NCBI GenBank assembly: GCA_012656075.1
Contig: JAAKBF010000400.1
Location: 124,001-188,000 of the forward strand
DNA length: 64,000 nucleotides
Reading direction: 5' to 3'
Source of the DNA: Phytophthora hibernalis
Lineage: Eukaryota; Oomycota; Peronosporomycetes; Peronosporales; Peronosporaceae
Shown: positions 10,592 through 21,310 of the stretch, piece after piece
Layout of the letters: the number at the start of each line of letters is the position of its first letter
How positions within the stretch are numbered: the stretch's first letter is position 1
Program-made: the position numbers and the translations under genes
The notes under the pieces: model-generated
Seen by the model: only the letters and a program-made list of their open reading frames with translations
The model's database searches: none
What the model was told of the DNA's origin: nothing

Positions 10592-11018
10592 ATGTGTCCG
10601 CTACGCGGACTTTTCCAACCCGTACGCCGTGAAGCTGCCACGCGAGGCGCCGTACGGTCTGCAGATGTGCTACTCGTACAGGTACCGCGAGATCTCGCCG
10701 GAAATCAACGGCACGGTCAAGTACTGCAACCACTCCTACCACAACGACCTCGCGCTGTCGGCGGAGGGGTTCTTCATGTACGAACCAACGTACGAGGGGT
10801 ACGAATGGGATGAAGGCGGCGCTAAGCTCCGCACATGTGACTAGTCCTGCGGAAAATGCATGGACACAGCGCTCGTGAGCGGCGTGGTGCTCGAGTCGAC
10901 CAAGTACAACGGACTGACCCCGCGCATCAACCCCGAGCATGACATCACTGCCGTGGACGACTCGACGCCAGGCAAGTTCATCATCCACCTCAACCGCAGT
11001 CAGACGTGGGAGCTGTAA
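10592..11018 (+). pseudogene. GC-rich fragment of an unrecognised cellular gene
   Basis: Read in one frame, about 142 codons run from YADFSNPYAVKLP to a TAA at 11016 after RSQTWEL, with a single internal TAG near 10841. The codons have strongly GC-rich third positions like the conserved genes here and unlike the flanking transposons. Several cysteines (YCNHSY, SCGKCMD) and Asn-X-Ser/Thr sites suggest an extracytoplasmic domain. I cannot name the family. It begins abruptly next to the Helitron hairpin, so it is probably the 3' part of a gene cut by transposon insertion, or a fragment captured by the Helitron. Confidence 0.45.
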
Positions 11019-11347
11019 GCGAGCAACAATAGTATCTCGTTCTGTGAGGAGGACTCGGTGGTGTTACTTCTCGAACCTGCATTCAAAAACTTGGGATACA
11101 TGATACCAATGCTATAAACAAAACATATTTACGTTCAGTTATCGTCGTCCACTAAGAGTACTCCATGGTGGTGCTCCCACATTGCAAATAACCCACGAAA
11201 TGGTCTTTTACAACCTTTGGAGACGGCAATCAGTGTTGCATGATGCGTTGCCGTGCTCACGACTAGAACCTGCATTTTTCTGCTGCAAGACAATCGAAAA
11301 TGTTACCTAGTGAAATATTGAAGAGAAAAAGATACCCCACCGCCTAC
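11019..11347. other. intergenic, nothing recognised
   Basis: AT-rich sequence with no ORF of note, no TIR and no RNA gene recognised. Confidence 0.5.
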
Positions 11348-12273
11348 CTAAAGCGTTGGAGATGTCGTCTTAGAGCCTACGCACACGCTTGGTAGGCTTC
11401 CAACGCCATATTGCGAGTACATTGCAGACACACCAGGCGTATATGGAACAACACAGACCTTCAGCGCTAAAGTGACTCCATATTGAACTTGAGGAACTGG
11501 AACCAAGAACTGTTGACCTTGCGTCAGCGACTCGGTAGATGCTGTATCACCAGTCTCAAAAATCATAGGCGTGGAGTCAGCTTGCGAAGCTGTACAGCAG
11601 CTCGATAAAGGCGGCTGTGCCGCGTACATATGTGCAGGCGCCTGTGCAACCAACGGAAGGGCCTACACTAACATGTAGACAAGCTGGGGAGCTGCACAGG
11701 AGCTGCAGCATGGTGCACGCAGGGTGTCGGCTGAGTTTCCGCCGGAATGTCAGTGTGTCGGGCTGAATCCATGGGCGTAACTTGCAGACTTGATGAATCG
11801 CTTGGATCTGGCTGGCGATCGCCGCCAGGAATAGGGTCTTCTCGAGACCGCGTCGTAGATTGTTCCATGCTCTATGTTGCGGAGTCCACACCACTACCGC
11901 TAGGGTGACGGCCATCCTGTCGACTGGCAGAAGTTGCAGCTTGGTTGAGGCCAACATCAACACGGACGGATGCGTCTGCTTGCTCCGCAGCATCAGAAGT
12001 AGATCCACGCTCATCAAGTGACAAAACAGCCGAGGGCAGCGTTTTCTTGCTCCTGTTCGTTGATGAACGTCCGCACTTGGCGTTCTCCTCTTCTTCTTGG
12101 TAATGATCATGCTGGAGAGCATTCTGGTGACCTCGATGCTCGGCACAGAGCCAGTGCCTCTCGCTGTTCACTTTTAAGGCCCTCTCGTTGCTGCAATGGC
12201 CAGGATATTGGCATTGTAGCGGGCCAAATTGACGGGGCCGTCGTGTTCTTCCCTTGGTGACGTCTTTCGGCAT
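11348..12273 (-). pseudogene. putative small Cys/His-motif protein, interrupted
   Basis: Starting at 12273 (MPKDVTKGRTRRPRQ), the minus strand encodes 133 residues up to a TAG at 11872. Past that stop the same frame stays open for a further 67 codons to about 11668. A neighbouring frame (11653-11348) then continues with a Gln/Val-rich tail. The N-terminal block has CQYPGHCSNER and HWLCAEHRGHQNA, that is C-x4-C, a spacer, then H-x2-C-x3-H, following an Arg-rich stretch. This looks like a zinc-binding, possibly nucleic-acid-binding module, but I cannot tie it to a named family. The rest is Ser/Gln-rich low complexity. It may be a decayed gene or one with unrecognised introns. Confidence 0.35.
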
Positions 12274-12459
12274 CTTGCGGGACTGCAGGACTGCGGGGCA
12301 TGCACAGCACAGCAAGCAATCAGCGTTAGGGGTTTGGACAGCCATCGCGACCACAGTTCATGCTCCCGTCGCTCACCTCCTTGCCAATGTGTGCAGCAGG
12401 CGATCGCAGGCGTCTGCGTTTTCGTGGAACTTAGATTTTGAAAACCAGCTGTGCTTGAA

Positions 12460-12562
12460 CCTGCTTAACGTCATATGACGCTTGGGAGGCGACGAAGAGG
12501 TCGCTGTTGTTCTAAAATGGCTCTTCTTTAACCCTGCTTAATGTCATATGACGCTTGGGGGC
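12460..12562. repeat. direct repeat pair with ATATGAC core
   Basis: CTGCTTAACGTCATATGACG at about 12461 and CTGCTTAATGTCATATGACG at about 12534 are 73 bases apart, both followed by CTTGGG. Each holds the palindrome GTCATATGAC. They lie just left of the Harbinger transposase remnant. They could be sub-terminal repeats of a transposon or paired factor sites. Confidence 0.5.
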
Positions 12563-12680
12563 GGTGCATAAAATGTTTTTAAATATTTGTGAGCAGTGCC
12601 CCCGAGCAACCAAAGGCGACAAACGCCGTCGGATGCTGGCAGCTTTAGCTGCCATACTAGTCTAAATTATTCTATTTCAG

Positions 12681-12835
12681 AGTGTTATCCCAACATATCC
12701 CTCATGACATCCCTCCTGCGGATTTCCCGCGATTTTTCAAATTTGAGCAACTTGGCAACATTGCAGAGTCATTGGCTCAAAAGTTCGCAATAAAACCTTT
12801 TCAACGATATCCCGTGGCTAAAATGAATGCTATTG
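12681..12835 (+). pseudogene. possible exon fragment, family unknown
   Basis: After a good acceptor (TCTATTTCAG) a frame reads HIPHDIPPADFPRFFKFEQL and on for about 50 codons. It looks like real protein sequence, but I do not recognise it, and no partner exon is visible. Low confidence. Confidence 0.25.
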
Positions 12836-12962
12836 GTCGATCCAACCGGATTTAGCAATAATTTCCGACCGACCGCCCAAAAGGGTGGGTTGCTACAGGC
12901 AATGCGTGTTAATACAATTGGGGGCCTTCAGAAAATGACGCCGCAAAATACCATTCTTCCTT

Positions 12963-13394
12963 CTAGCTGACTCTGCCCACGCCAACTCCAGGCACGTCGT
13001 CACCACCTACGAGATTGCTGAGACGCAGAAGAACGTGGTTATTAGCAAGCTGAACCGTAAGCTCGCTGGAATGCGCTACTGTGTTGAGTACGCGTTTGGT
13101 GTCTTAAAGGCACGATGGGGGGTGCTTTCCATGCCGATGGATATTACCAGAACAAACTTGGCGGATGTGCCAACGGTGGTAAGTGCGGCATGCATACTCC
13201 ACAATTTTGTTATTGACGAGCTTGATGGAGTCTGGGACGAAGAACTAGAGCGGAAGCACCGAGAATTCTACTTCGCAAACTATCTTAAATTGACAAACGA
13301 GCAGAGGTGCCCAGAAAATGAAGTTGAAGTAAGAAAGACAAGAGATGCAATTCACAGTTGGATGCAATTTCGAGATTCGGTAAGGTCGTCGTAG
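12963..13394 (+). pseudogene. PIF/Harbinger transposase, C-terminal part (DDE_4)
   Basis: The frame reads through TYEIAETQKNVVISKLNRKL, VEYAFGVLKARWGVL, and PTVVSAACILHNFVI, which is the end of the DDE_4 nuclease domain of PIF/Harbinger transposases, with the E of VEYAFG as the last catalytic acid. The upstream half with the first two aspartates is missing. It converges on the Myb-like gene at 13465, which is the usual two-gene layout of the superfamily. Confidence 0.7.
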
Positions 13395-13464
13395 ATCGTA
13401 TTAAGGAGGAGATTAACAGCTATTCCTGACTCGCAAACAGCTCGCGCAGCAAGTCGCGGGTCTT

Positions 13465-14403
13465 TTAATTCTCGTCCTTCTGATGTTGGTAAAACATTTC
13501 TCTGTCCCTCTGCGCAATATCTTCCATTGCCATTGTTGCCTTCTTCATCACGTCGTGCATCACCGCGGCTAGATCATCGGATCGCGACCGTTTTGCACCA
13601 CTAGACGTTGATTTCGATGACCCTTGTTGGACAAGTAACTCAGCTGCGCCGAGCTCAATTCCACCAGACATCGGCTCAACACAAGGATCATCTTCAAAAA
13701 TATCTCCGAGCGAGTCGTAGCAATCCTCCGTAAGGGCGACACGCCCCCATTTTCTTAGAACTTCAGCTCGTTCTGCGGGCAACATTTCAAACCATGCAGG
13801 CCGACCGGTACACCCAACTAGTGTACCATTGTTGTGGTCGGAAATCAGCGAGTAACTAGACTTTAGCGAAGCCATCTTGTCTTCAACAGCTCGTTGCGAT
13901 CTCGGTCTGAAACTGTCCTCAGTGACATTCAACCCACCTTCAGGACGCGGAGGGGCATTAGACACCATCATTAAAAACTCATCTGCATTTTCAACGGCTT
14001 CACCAGTCAGCTGTGCTTTGGTCGGCAACAAACGGGCGATGTAGGCGCTGTAGACGGCTGCAGCTGCGTGCTTTGCTGTATGTCCCTCAGGCAACCTCTC
14101 GATTGACCCCGCTTTCCAAGATGCTACGAGAAGCAGCACCTCCTCACTGGTCCACACCTTCCCTCTTGTCGTCCGCTTTGCTGTGCCAGTCCTCTTGCTT
14201 CTATCCCGACCGGCCCCTCCTACGCGTTCAGAGGCTGTCCCGACTGAGAAACCGGCAGCACTTACTGCCTGATTGCTGGTGCGCACACGAGGCTCGCCCG
14301 TTCGGGCTTGGCCAGCGCTTGCAGCTGATTCTGCGGCTAGTGCGCAGCTAGGACTAGCCCCGCCGTCCTCGTACTCGCCACTACTCTCCGGTTCCTTCTC
14401 CAT
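13465..14403 (-). CDS. Myb/SANT-like DNA-binding protein of a Harbinger element
   Basis: An intact 312-residue frame. Residues 1-80 are low complexity (Ser, Ala, Gly). A trihelical Myb/SANT-like domain starts at GKVWTSEEVLLLVASWKAGS (about 82) and includes RSQRAVEDKMASLKSSYSLI. The C-terminus is Ser/Lys-rich and ends in a charged helix (DREMFYQHQKDEN). In Harbinger transposons this protein binds the transposase and the element ends and helps nuclear import. Its position tail-to-tail with the transposase remnant supports that role. Unlike its partner it is uninterrupted, so it could have been maintained or be recent. The alternative is a domesticated host Myb. Confidence 0.65.
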   Translation of the reverse strand: MEKEPESSGEYEDGGASPSCALAAESAASAGQARTGEPRVRTSNQAVSAAGFSVGTASERVGGAGRDRSKRTGTAKRTTRGKVWTSEEVLLLVASWKAGSIERLPEGHTAKHAAAAVYSAYIARLLPTKAQLTGEAVENADEFLMMVSNAPPRPEGGLNVTEDSFRPRSQRAVEDKMASLKSSYSLISDHNNGTLVGCTGRPAWFEMLPAERAEVLRKWGRVALTEDCYDSLGDIFEDDPCVEPMSGGIELGAAELLVQQGSSKSTSSGAKRSRSDDLAAVMHDVMKKATMAMEDIAQRDREMFYQHQKDEN

Positions 14404-14508
14404 AGACGACCTTCAAACCTCGAACTGTCCCCAACCAACAATCGCAACTAGTATTTTGCCGAAATTTGAACTCAATATTTGTTGTTGAGTTATTGTAAAA
14501 ATTAGAAT

Positions 14509-14530
14509 GGTCCAGCGTGAACGCTGGACC
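14509..14530. repeat. near-perfect 22-bp palindrome
   Basis: The arms are GGTCCAGCGT and ACGCTGGACC around GA, about 100 bases upstream of the Myb-like gene start. It may be a sub-terminal repeat of the same Harbinger element or an operator-like site. No matching copy was found at the left side. Confidence 0.55.
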
Positions 14531-14838
14531 GGCATACACCCAAAAACACTCCGGCATAGTCCATCCGGAATCGCTCAGTGTGGACCCCTATTGGCCCCAC
14601 AGGTCCGTTGCCCGCGACCAAATCGCTGTTTGAATCGACTACGTATACTAGGGGTTTCAAAGTAAGATTTTGCCGAACATATTGACATAACGACATGGAT
14701 TTTTTCTCTCTATCTGATTGGCTGTTTTCTAAGCTACCTTGAAATCCCTTTTAGGCAGGAAACATAAAGCGCCGTCACAAGATCCTGGATGAAGCAGCAG
14801 CTTCATCACCAAGGCGACGTGCGCGCCCGGCAACCAGG

Positions 14839-16063
14839 TCAAGCCCCCGTACTGCGCCTACTGCGCCGCGTACAGTTTAACAGCAGCACGTAGGCAACGG
14901 CCGACACCAACAACAAAGTCGGACCCAGCATGAGCAGTACGGCAAACCGTCCGTCGAACTCAACTCGAAGCTGATGCGCCCAGCTGCCCAGCTGAAACCA
15001 GACGTCCTGCAAGTACGCGCTGCCAGTGCTCAATGCAAAAGGAAGGCATGCGGGACATAACCAACGGAGGCTTCACGCCCAACAAGTGCGGCACCGACGC
15101 CGTCGGGGAGGGGCGATGCCAAGTCGCGTATGACCAGCAAGTTCTACCTAGCTGACGAGCTAGACCGCTACACGCACTTCATCTCCCTAGCGAACGAAGC
15201 GCGCACGGGGGGTCAGGATGATCTCGGACACGCCGGCGTTCAGGATCGTACAGGAGCGTACAGAATACAACGAGGACATCGAAGTGGTGTGCCAGCGGGC
15301 AACGGCACGATGTGGGGCGAGCATACGCCGCTGCACTACACGTCCTTCTGCCCCATGATGATGAACATGATTTTCAAGCTTAAGACAACAAGCCAGAAGA
15401 GTCCTGGCGCCGCTCGTGGTGATGCTGCACTTGCATTTACTCAGTGTGAGACGCACGAATGTGGCGAGTCTGGTGGTTCTGCGAGGTGTTGCCCCAATTG
15501 CACGCGCTGGATGCGTCGATCAGCAACAGCTGCGCTCCTGCGAGCTCGTACGATGATGAAAACAATGTCATTATGGGACCCAGCAGACTGGCACTTGTGG
15601 CCGAAGGCGTGTTTGCGCATGATCGCATCAAGATGAGAGGGAAGATCAGACACCACACGCAGTTGAAGTCGCCGTTGATGAACACGATGTCGGCGCCCTG
15701 GTCGGCCGTCTTACCGAAAAGCGTGGTGCACATGGTCGACAGCTTGGACCGCACAATGAGACCGTAGAGTTGGTTGCCGAAGGACATGATGTAGAGAAAG
15801 ATGAAGTTGGGCGACGTGATGGCCTGGATCAGCGTCATCTTCTTCACATGCGAGCCGGTGGCCGGGTCCACAACCGCTTCCATCTCTTTACCCGTCGTGG
15901 TCATGGTCGACTCGTACTCGTGCGCGGACATTACGCGAAGCTTCTCACCACACTGGAGCGATTCCCTCGCGTCACGAACGGCTTCACCGTGCATGTTGCG
16001 GCCTCCGACGTGGAAGTCAAAGGGCGGGTTACACACAGCACAGCTCAACCGGATGAACGCCAT
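14839..16063 (-). pseudogene. MFS transporter remnant (oxalate/formate antiporter-like)
   Basis: From 16063 a minus-strand frame reads AVCNPPFDFHVGGRNMHG, then MTLIQAITSPNFIFLYIMSF, SKLSTMCTTLFGKTADQG and VFINGDFNCVW, which resembles the cytosolic loop and membrane segments 7-8 of OFA-type major facilitator transporters. A shifted frame continues LISDAIMRKHAF-like sequence near 15600. At 15033-14839 a further minus frame has one strong membrane helix (FAVLLMLGPTLLLVSAVAYV) and a basic end, which could be the last helix of the same protein. The N-terminal half is absent and the frames are broken, so I call it a pseudogene. The GC-rich codons mark it as of cellular origin. Confidence 0.5.
15000..15340 (+). 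pseudogene. gene-like fragment with ADELDRYTHF motif
   Basis: Across three plus-strand frames pieces of a protein seem readable: NGGFTPNKCGTD, then MTSKFYLADELDRYTHFISL, then FRIVQERTEYNEDIEVVCQR. The third positions are GC-rich. The pieces vaguely resemble extracellular parts of polycystin-type channels, but this is not secure. It lies antisense to the MFS remnant. Confidence 0.25.
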
Positions 16064-16785
16064 AACGCAATCGATGACAACGAAAAGGAACTCCGACTCG
16101 CTGGAGCTGAGGTTGAACGGCCGAGCTGGAGATACAGACTACTTGCTACTGTCGTGGACACTGTGTTATCGGCGACTGCACCACTGGTGCGCTGAAGACC
16201 TGGTGCAGATTGTGGTACTTAGAGAAATACCGCCACTTGCGCGACTGTCAATGTCACTGCCACCCACAGCACAGTTCATAAGTTTTGATTTATATAAACT
16301 TGCTAACACGATGCTAGGTCGAAGTTTCTGCGAAATACAACACACTCACAGCCGCTATGTTTGACGCTCTGTCGCAGTGAATGTCACTCAGCGCTTTTGC
16401 TTCTTGCTTGACGGAGCGGGCGAATTTTCTCCAGCACGGTTTGAGCAAAGAACTCGCCATCGTAGTGACAACAACGCTCCAGGTGCTTCATCCAGTAGTC
16501 CTTTCGCCCATGGATTCGTTCGGGCTTGGGTCCATGGCGGTCTGTGTGATCTTAATGACAGCGGTTGCAAACGGTCTAATACAGCGAAGAATTCGCCTTC
16601 TCGCCAGTCCCTGTGAAGAGCTCACTGAGAGAGCTTGGTGGCCTTCCAGCCTTCCCACCTGACCGAACAGCAAACATCAAGAGCCCGATGATCAATCTTA
16701 GAAAGAGGGGGAATGGAGGTATTGCCTGGAGAAAACAAAGTCGATCGATGCAGAGGAAGATCGCCAAGAGCTGAACTTCAACCAC

Positions 16786-16881
16786 GGTAAAAGTTTTTAC
16801 ATTTTTACGTAAAAACTAATATGAATTGTAAAAAGTCGTTAATAACCCCTTTTTACTTAATAATGTAAAAACGTTTTTACC
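16786..16881. repeat. AT-rich inverted repeat / mini foldback element
   Basis: The arms GGTAAAAGTTTTTACATT and AATGTAAAAACGTTTTTACC are nearly perfect reverse complements 96 bases apart overall, rich in TTTTTAC/GTAAAAA words. Probably a very short MITE. Confidence 0.6.
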
Positions 16882-17039
16882 AAGTCGAACAACACTGGTG
16901 TTAGGTCCTTTTGACTCCATTTTGGTGTCAAGAAAACCTAACTTAACGACATAACAGCAAATCGATCTGATTGGCTGACTGACATTTTATGTCGATATGT
17001 TTTTAAGTTCATTTCAGCTTTGAAACCCCCTAGTAGGAC

Positions 17040-17645
17040 CGATCGATGTACCGGAAGACCCCGACGCATGAGCGCTACAAGTTATTCTCTTTCATCGTCT
17101 ACGATTCATTTGGACACGGGCAACACGTGCAGGTACGACACGCGGAAGAGATTAATGAGCCCATGCTCGACGCTTTGTACATGTAGTTATCTACCTTGTC
17201 AATATTTGTGCAAACTTGTGGTAGTTTGTATAATTTTGTATTAATTTGTGGTAGTTTGTACCATTTTGTAATGCCATTTCTGTTATCCTGCTCTTGCTTC
17301 ACTAACTCTTTGTCGTGGTGGTTTGTTCGCAGCATGAACTTCTCACTGATGAACGGTCTGACACGCTGCGACTCGCCATCAATCAGTTCAAGAAGAGCAC
17401 CCGTCCTGGAGAGATATTTAATGCGTTGTAGTGGACAAAGACTTTACGGAGATCAGCGCCTTCACTACAGAACTGCCGCAGACCAGGATCATATTGTGCT
17501 AATTTCACGCGGTGAAGTACCTTCACAAACAGATTACCAAGGCGGAGTACGGGCTTGGCCAAAGGTCTCGTTTGAAGCCTCTGATAAGTCTTCTAGTCAA
17601 GGCCAGTACAGATAGTGAATATGACAAGTATGTGAAGTTTATGCG
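17040..17645 (+). pseudogene. MULE/ZSWIM-type transposase remnant with intron
   Basis: A first segment (17040-17135) reads YKLFSFIVYDSFGHGQHVQ. GT at 17136 and AG at 17332 bound a likely 197-base intron. The next segment reads HELLTDERSDTL with the helical block LRLAINQFKKS. Around 17505-17640 another frame reads MKYLHKQITKAEYGLG and a charged helix. These are successive blocks of the MULE DDE domain of ZSWIM3-like oomycete transposases, with frame breaks. It is cut off where the Helitron scrap begins at about 17640. Confidence 0.6.
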
Positions 17646-18560
17646 AGAGTGGTTAAGGCGCGCGATATTTCTGGGAAGCTTGAGTCGACAACCTCATCTA
17701 AATTGCAAATACCGTCGCGGTCTGTGTTGCAAGTGACTGTACACTCCGATTCGTCAACGGAAGGTACAATTTGGGACTCTGAGCACGACATCATGCCTTG
17801 GCTCTCATTCGAAGGACCATTCTCGCGCTCGCTGTTTACTTGATTCGTGTTTCTTCGCAGCTGTTCAATCTCCTCATCCGTCACAGTAATTGTTGGTATT
17901 TCTCGGGCAATGTCCAAATCATCTAGTGCCTGGATATTTTCCTCCGAAATTACGATATCTTTGTAGAGCGGATTGTTGGCAGTTAGCCAAACTAATGCAC
18001 GTCGAATCAAATCTGGCCTCACTCTAAAGTAACTCGTGTAATTACCTTTTTGATGTTAGGAACACGACACCACACGTTCTCAATGACCGAGGAAGCTCCC
18101 GCACTGTTTCAGCGGGATCGTTCCAATATTTAATGGCGTTTCCTCGTGTGAACTCTTGTCCATCTCTATACAGATTCACACATGTAGTGAAAGAGATACC
18201 CAGACCGATTAAACGTGTCTCCGTTCGATTACAAAAAGGCTAGGTCATTTGGCACTTCGGCTATCCGAAACCCACTGGATCGGCAGAACTTAGGCGTTTT
18301 CCGTGTCTTTCCGTGCCAACAAAGATCTATTGCATCGATCACATAGCCATATCGATTTAGCCCCATCGTCACATACACCAAGGCCTTCGGGTATAATTTC
18401 GACTTCACCACGATGGTTTCGAAGTGGAGCAAAGAAGTTTGATTTCGAATCGTATAATTTACGTATGGCATTGACTGAGTTTGCTAGTTCCCCGCAACTC
18501 CCACACACCCGAAACAGTGGTGCGTCGATGGTTTTGAAAAATGCTACAAGAAACACAAAT
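17639..18560 (-). pseudogene. Helitron N-terminal region remnant
   Basis: At 18556-18290 the minus strand encodes a Cys-rich block (RVCGSCGELANSV, WLCDRCNRSLL), and at 18022-17639 it reads RPDLIRRALVWLTANNPLYKDI followed by an acidic region. Both blocks occur in this order in the N-terminal part of oomycete Helitron proteins, ahead of the Rep domain. The middle is full of stops and no Rep or helicase segment follows. Truncated and dead. Confidence 0.6.
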
Positions 18561-19425
18561 CGATGAGAAGCATTCCTCGGGTCGGTCTGCGTTGTAAGAC
18601 AGTCTACATCCTTCCTTGTCGGCGTTTAGGTTGTCATTATCCTCGGAGCTCACAGGAATATTGTGCTTCTTCCGACGCTTGCTCCGGGGAGGGCTTGCGT
18701 GTCGGCATTGCGCCTTTTGGTTTCTTCCCTGCGCGCCAATCTTGCCCTCGTGTGTTCTGCTTCGATGTCATCAATCGGATCTGCTGGTGCTGATGGCGCT
18801 TGCCGCACCTGGAGCGCGGTTCGGCCCGCCACTTGCTTCAAGGTTCGTTTAGCTTTTGGCAGCCTTCGCAGCCTTAGCCGAGCGTGGCGGCCTTTTCGCC
18901 TTCGTCATGCGGGCCGCAGATAGTGAGTAATGTGACTCTCGCGAATCCACTCAGCACATTCGCTGGCGCATCCTACAAATTTTCTGTGACAGTGTTGAAG
19001 TTTATTAGCTTCTGTAGAAAGAGTAGTCCCAACAAGGATCGCACCAGGTCCAAACAACTTAGCGAGCTTGATGCAGCTGAGGTGGCAGGATGCAATTCGA
19101 TTGCGCTGTTGAAGCTAGTCGACTTTCTCTTTGTAGCGCTTTCACAAAATGATCATCTGTAATGGCTGCCAGGATTGTTAAGAAAATGCTGCAGGCAGTT
19201 CGCGAGTATCCCAATTCATGGGTCCGCTGTTTTTGCGGTGAATACATGGATTACCAGCCATTTCCAGCTTCTAAATGCATGCACACCTGTAAAAACTATT
19301 TGAGACACAAGGGGTTTCACCTCCGATTAATGCTAAGCTCGCAACACCCGGAACGTTTACATTTCTGCAGCAAAAAACGTAAATTATAATTAGTCATGGC
19401 ACGACTAATTAGAGTGAAGGGTGTA
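18561..19425. other. intergenic, nothing recognised
   Basis: A GC-rich patch at 18690-18900 has only short frames on both strands without recognisable motifs. The rest is plain. No gene called. Confidence 0.4.
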
Positions 19426-20675
19426 CAGTGGTTACCGTAATTAATCTCACTCTCGGTAATTCTTGTAAGGATAAATTTCAAATCCTAACGTGAGTGTCAT
19501 TATTTTCCACACAAGCTAATTATGGTAAACAAAAAGTAATGACACTCACATTATATAATGGTGAACAAGAAATAATGTGAGTATCTGAACGATGACAGCG
19601 CAAATTTACCATGTATTGATATGAATTAGAATCGGCTGAGGAGGTGAAGGTGTTGGTGGCATCCACCTCGTCGCGAACTTCGTTCGCATCCGGCGTGTCA
19701 GAATCACTCGAACTGCAAATTCCCATGTGGTCATCTTTGGTCATCTTGTCTCTGTTTCTCGCGAGCCCGATCAAAAGCAGCGATGATCGGTGAGGCCGAA
19801 GAAATTTTGTCCATCGGCTGATCGGTATCGCACTGGGGGCAAACGACGGGCTACCCATACCCCTCTTCTCCAATACAGAAAGGATGCATATTTGTGTACC
19901 AGGATGGACATTTATGAATTTCATTTACAGGTACCCCGCAGCCACCTCCACAGAGTCTTCGTGTGACATAGTAACCGATAAGCCTATCTGAGTAGACGGA
20001 GGAGGGTCGATATGCAGTGCACGAAGCAATCGGGCACCTTAACGAGAACAAACTGATCGCGCACTTCCAGCAGAGCGAAGCAATCGCGCACTTCCAGCAG
20101 TGTGAAGCGATCACGCACTTCTAGCAGAGAGGCGGCCTGAAACAGGACGAAGCGCTTGCGTACGTCCCGCAATATGAGGCGACCTCCAGTAGGATAACTC
20201 AACCACGCACGCGCATTCCTAGCCGAACGAATCAATTGCGCACTACCAGCAGAATCGCGCTCTTCCATCAGAGCGAAGCGATCGCCACCTCAGCAGAGAA
20301 GAAGATAGCACACCTCAGCAGAACAAGGCGACTGCACAGCTCCAACACGTACATGTCAGCCGGGACCACGCTCCAGCGAAGTAGGGAGAGTGATGTGACG
20401 AGAGATCGTTGATATAAGCCGCGCGATTTTACCTATATAGACATATCACAGCATATATTAATCAGTGGAGACCTTCCTTTAGCTGTAGCAGACGTGAACG
20501 TACGTGCGTGCGCAGCTTACAAAGCCGATCTGAATGCTGAGTGCGATTCATTTTGAGCACACGCTAATTTTGAACATGGTGCCTCGCCACCCTTCCTTGC
20601 TCACACAAAATAGTGGGAGCGTCACTAATTTTGAACACACATTATTTTCACACACACTAATTACGGTAACCACTG
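19426..20675. mobile_element. Tc1/mariner-type non-autonomous element, 1250 bp
   Basis: The ends are perfect 18-base inverted repeats, CAGTGGTTACCGTAATTA at 19426 and its reverse complement ending at 20675. TA lies directly outside both ends. CAGTG-type ends with a TA target are typical of Tc1/mariner/pogo transposons. Sub-terminal copies of an ACTAATT-TGAACA word and paired CTCACATTAT motifs lie near the ends. No transposase is encoded. The interior holds a minisatellite (20030-20340). Confidence 0.8.
20030..20340. repeat. minisatellite of about 33 bp within the mariner-type element
   Basis: Degenerate tandem units carry the core GCGCACTTCCAGCAG followed by AGCGAAGCAATC. Copies are clear at 20055-20130 and fade towards 20340. 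On the minus strand it can be read as a repeated LLEVRDCFA, but no gene is inferred. Confidence 0.6.
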
Positions 20676-20921
20676 TAGCTGATGCAAACTACAGCTTAGT
20701 GGACTGAAAAAGTATCACTTCAACTGTGATATGCATGGTTTATCCAATGCTAGATACCGTCGTGAACCATCCGCTCCAGCACCATTATTTGCTGTTGTCT
20801 TCTACGGTTGCATGAATCACATGAATCCTCTGCAGTTTGGCGCCGCGCAAATGCATCTTTTCCTTCGCTACAATATGAGTCAAAATAGAGTTGTTGGCGT
20901 AGGAAAAAGCTGACTCACCTC

Positions 20922-21310
20922 GGGTTGCACGAATTCATTTCCATAGTTGATGGTAATCTCATCTCCCTGAGAAATGTCCTGGTTGGCGAAAATGCCGCAG
21001 CATGTTTCTCCAGCTACCTCCCAACGCTCGATGATACAGTTAGGACAGCAGTTGTGGTTGGCGAAGCGTGCTAAACCACCATTACGGCGTGCATCAATTT
21101 CCACGCAAGTGGTTATCGCCATCCCATAAGTGTGTTTTGCGTTAAATTCATCCTGTTTCAGCACAAGAAAGTCCAGTTAATTAAAACAGACTGGTAGCAG
21201 CCACACCGTTACCTTAAGTTCTCGTTCCCGATTCGTGTTGCAGCTCAACACCTCGAATGACAAGATTGTCTTCGAAAATCGGCGCATCCGCTACCAGAGA
21301 TACTTCTTTC
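20922..21310 (-). pseudogene. SET-domain methyltransferase fragment
   Basis: An exon-like block (about 21151-20922) reads AITTCVEIDARRNGGLARFA, then NHNCCPNCIIERW, GIFANQDISQGDEITINYG. This is the second half of a SET domain, with the NHxCxPNC knot and the catalytic-tyrosine motif NYG (usually DYG). It is bounded by AG (after TGAAACAG) and a GTGAGT donor. An upstream block to 21310 may be another exon. The first half of SET and the start are not visible. In intact relatives this domain methylates histone lysines with SAM. Likely a truncated copy. Confidence 0.55.

Noticed and set aside
20030..20340. Tandem 33-bp repeats as a CRISPR-like array
   Set aside because: The units are degenerate and contiguous with no unique spacers, and the genome is eukaryotic.
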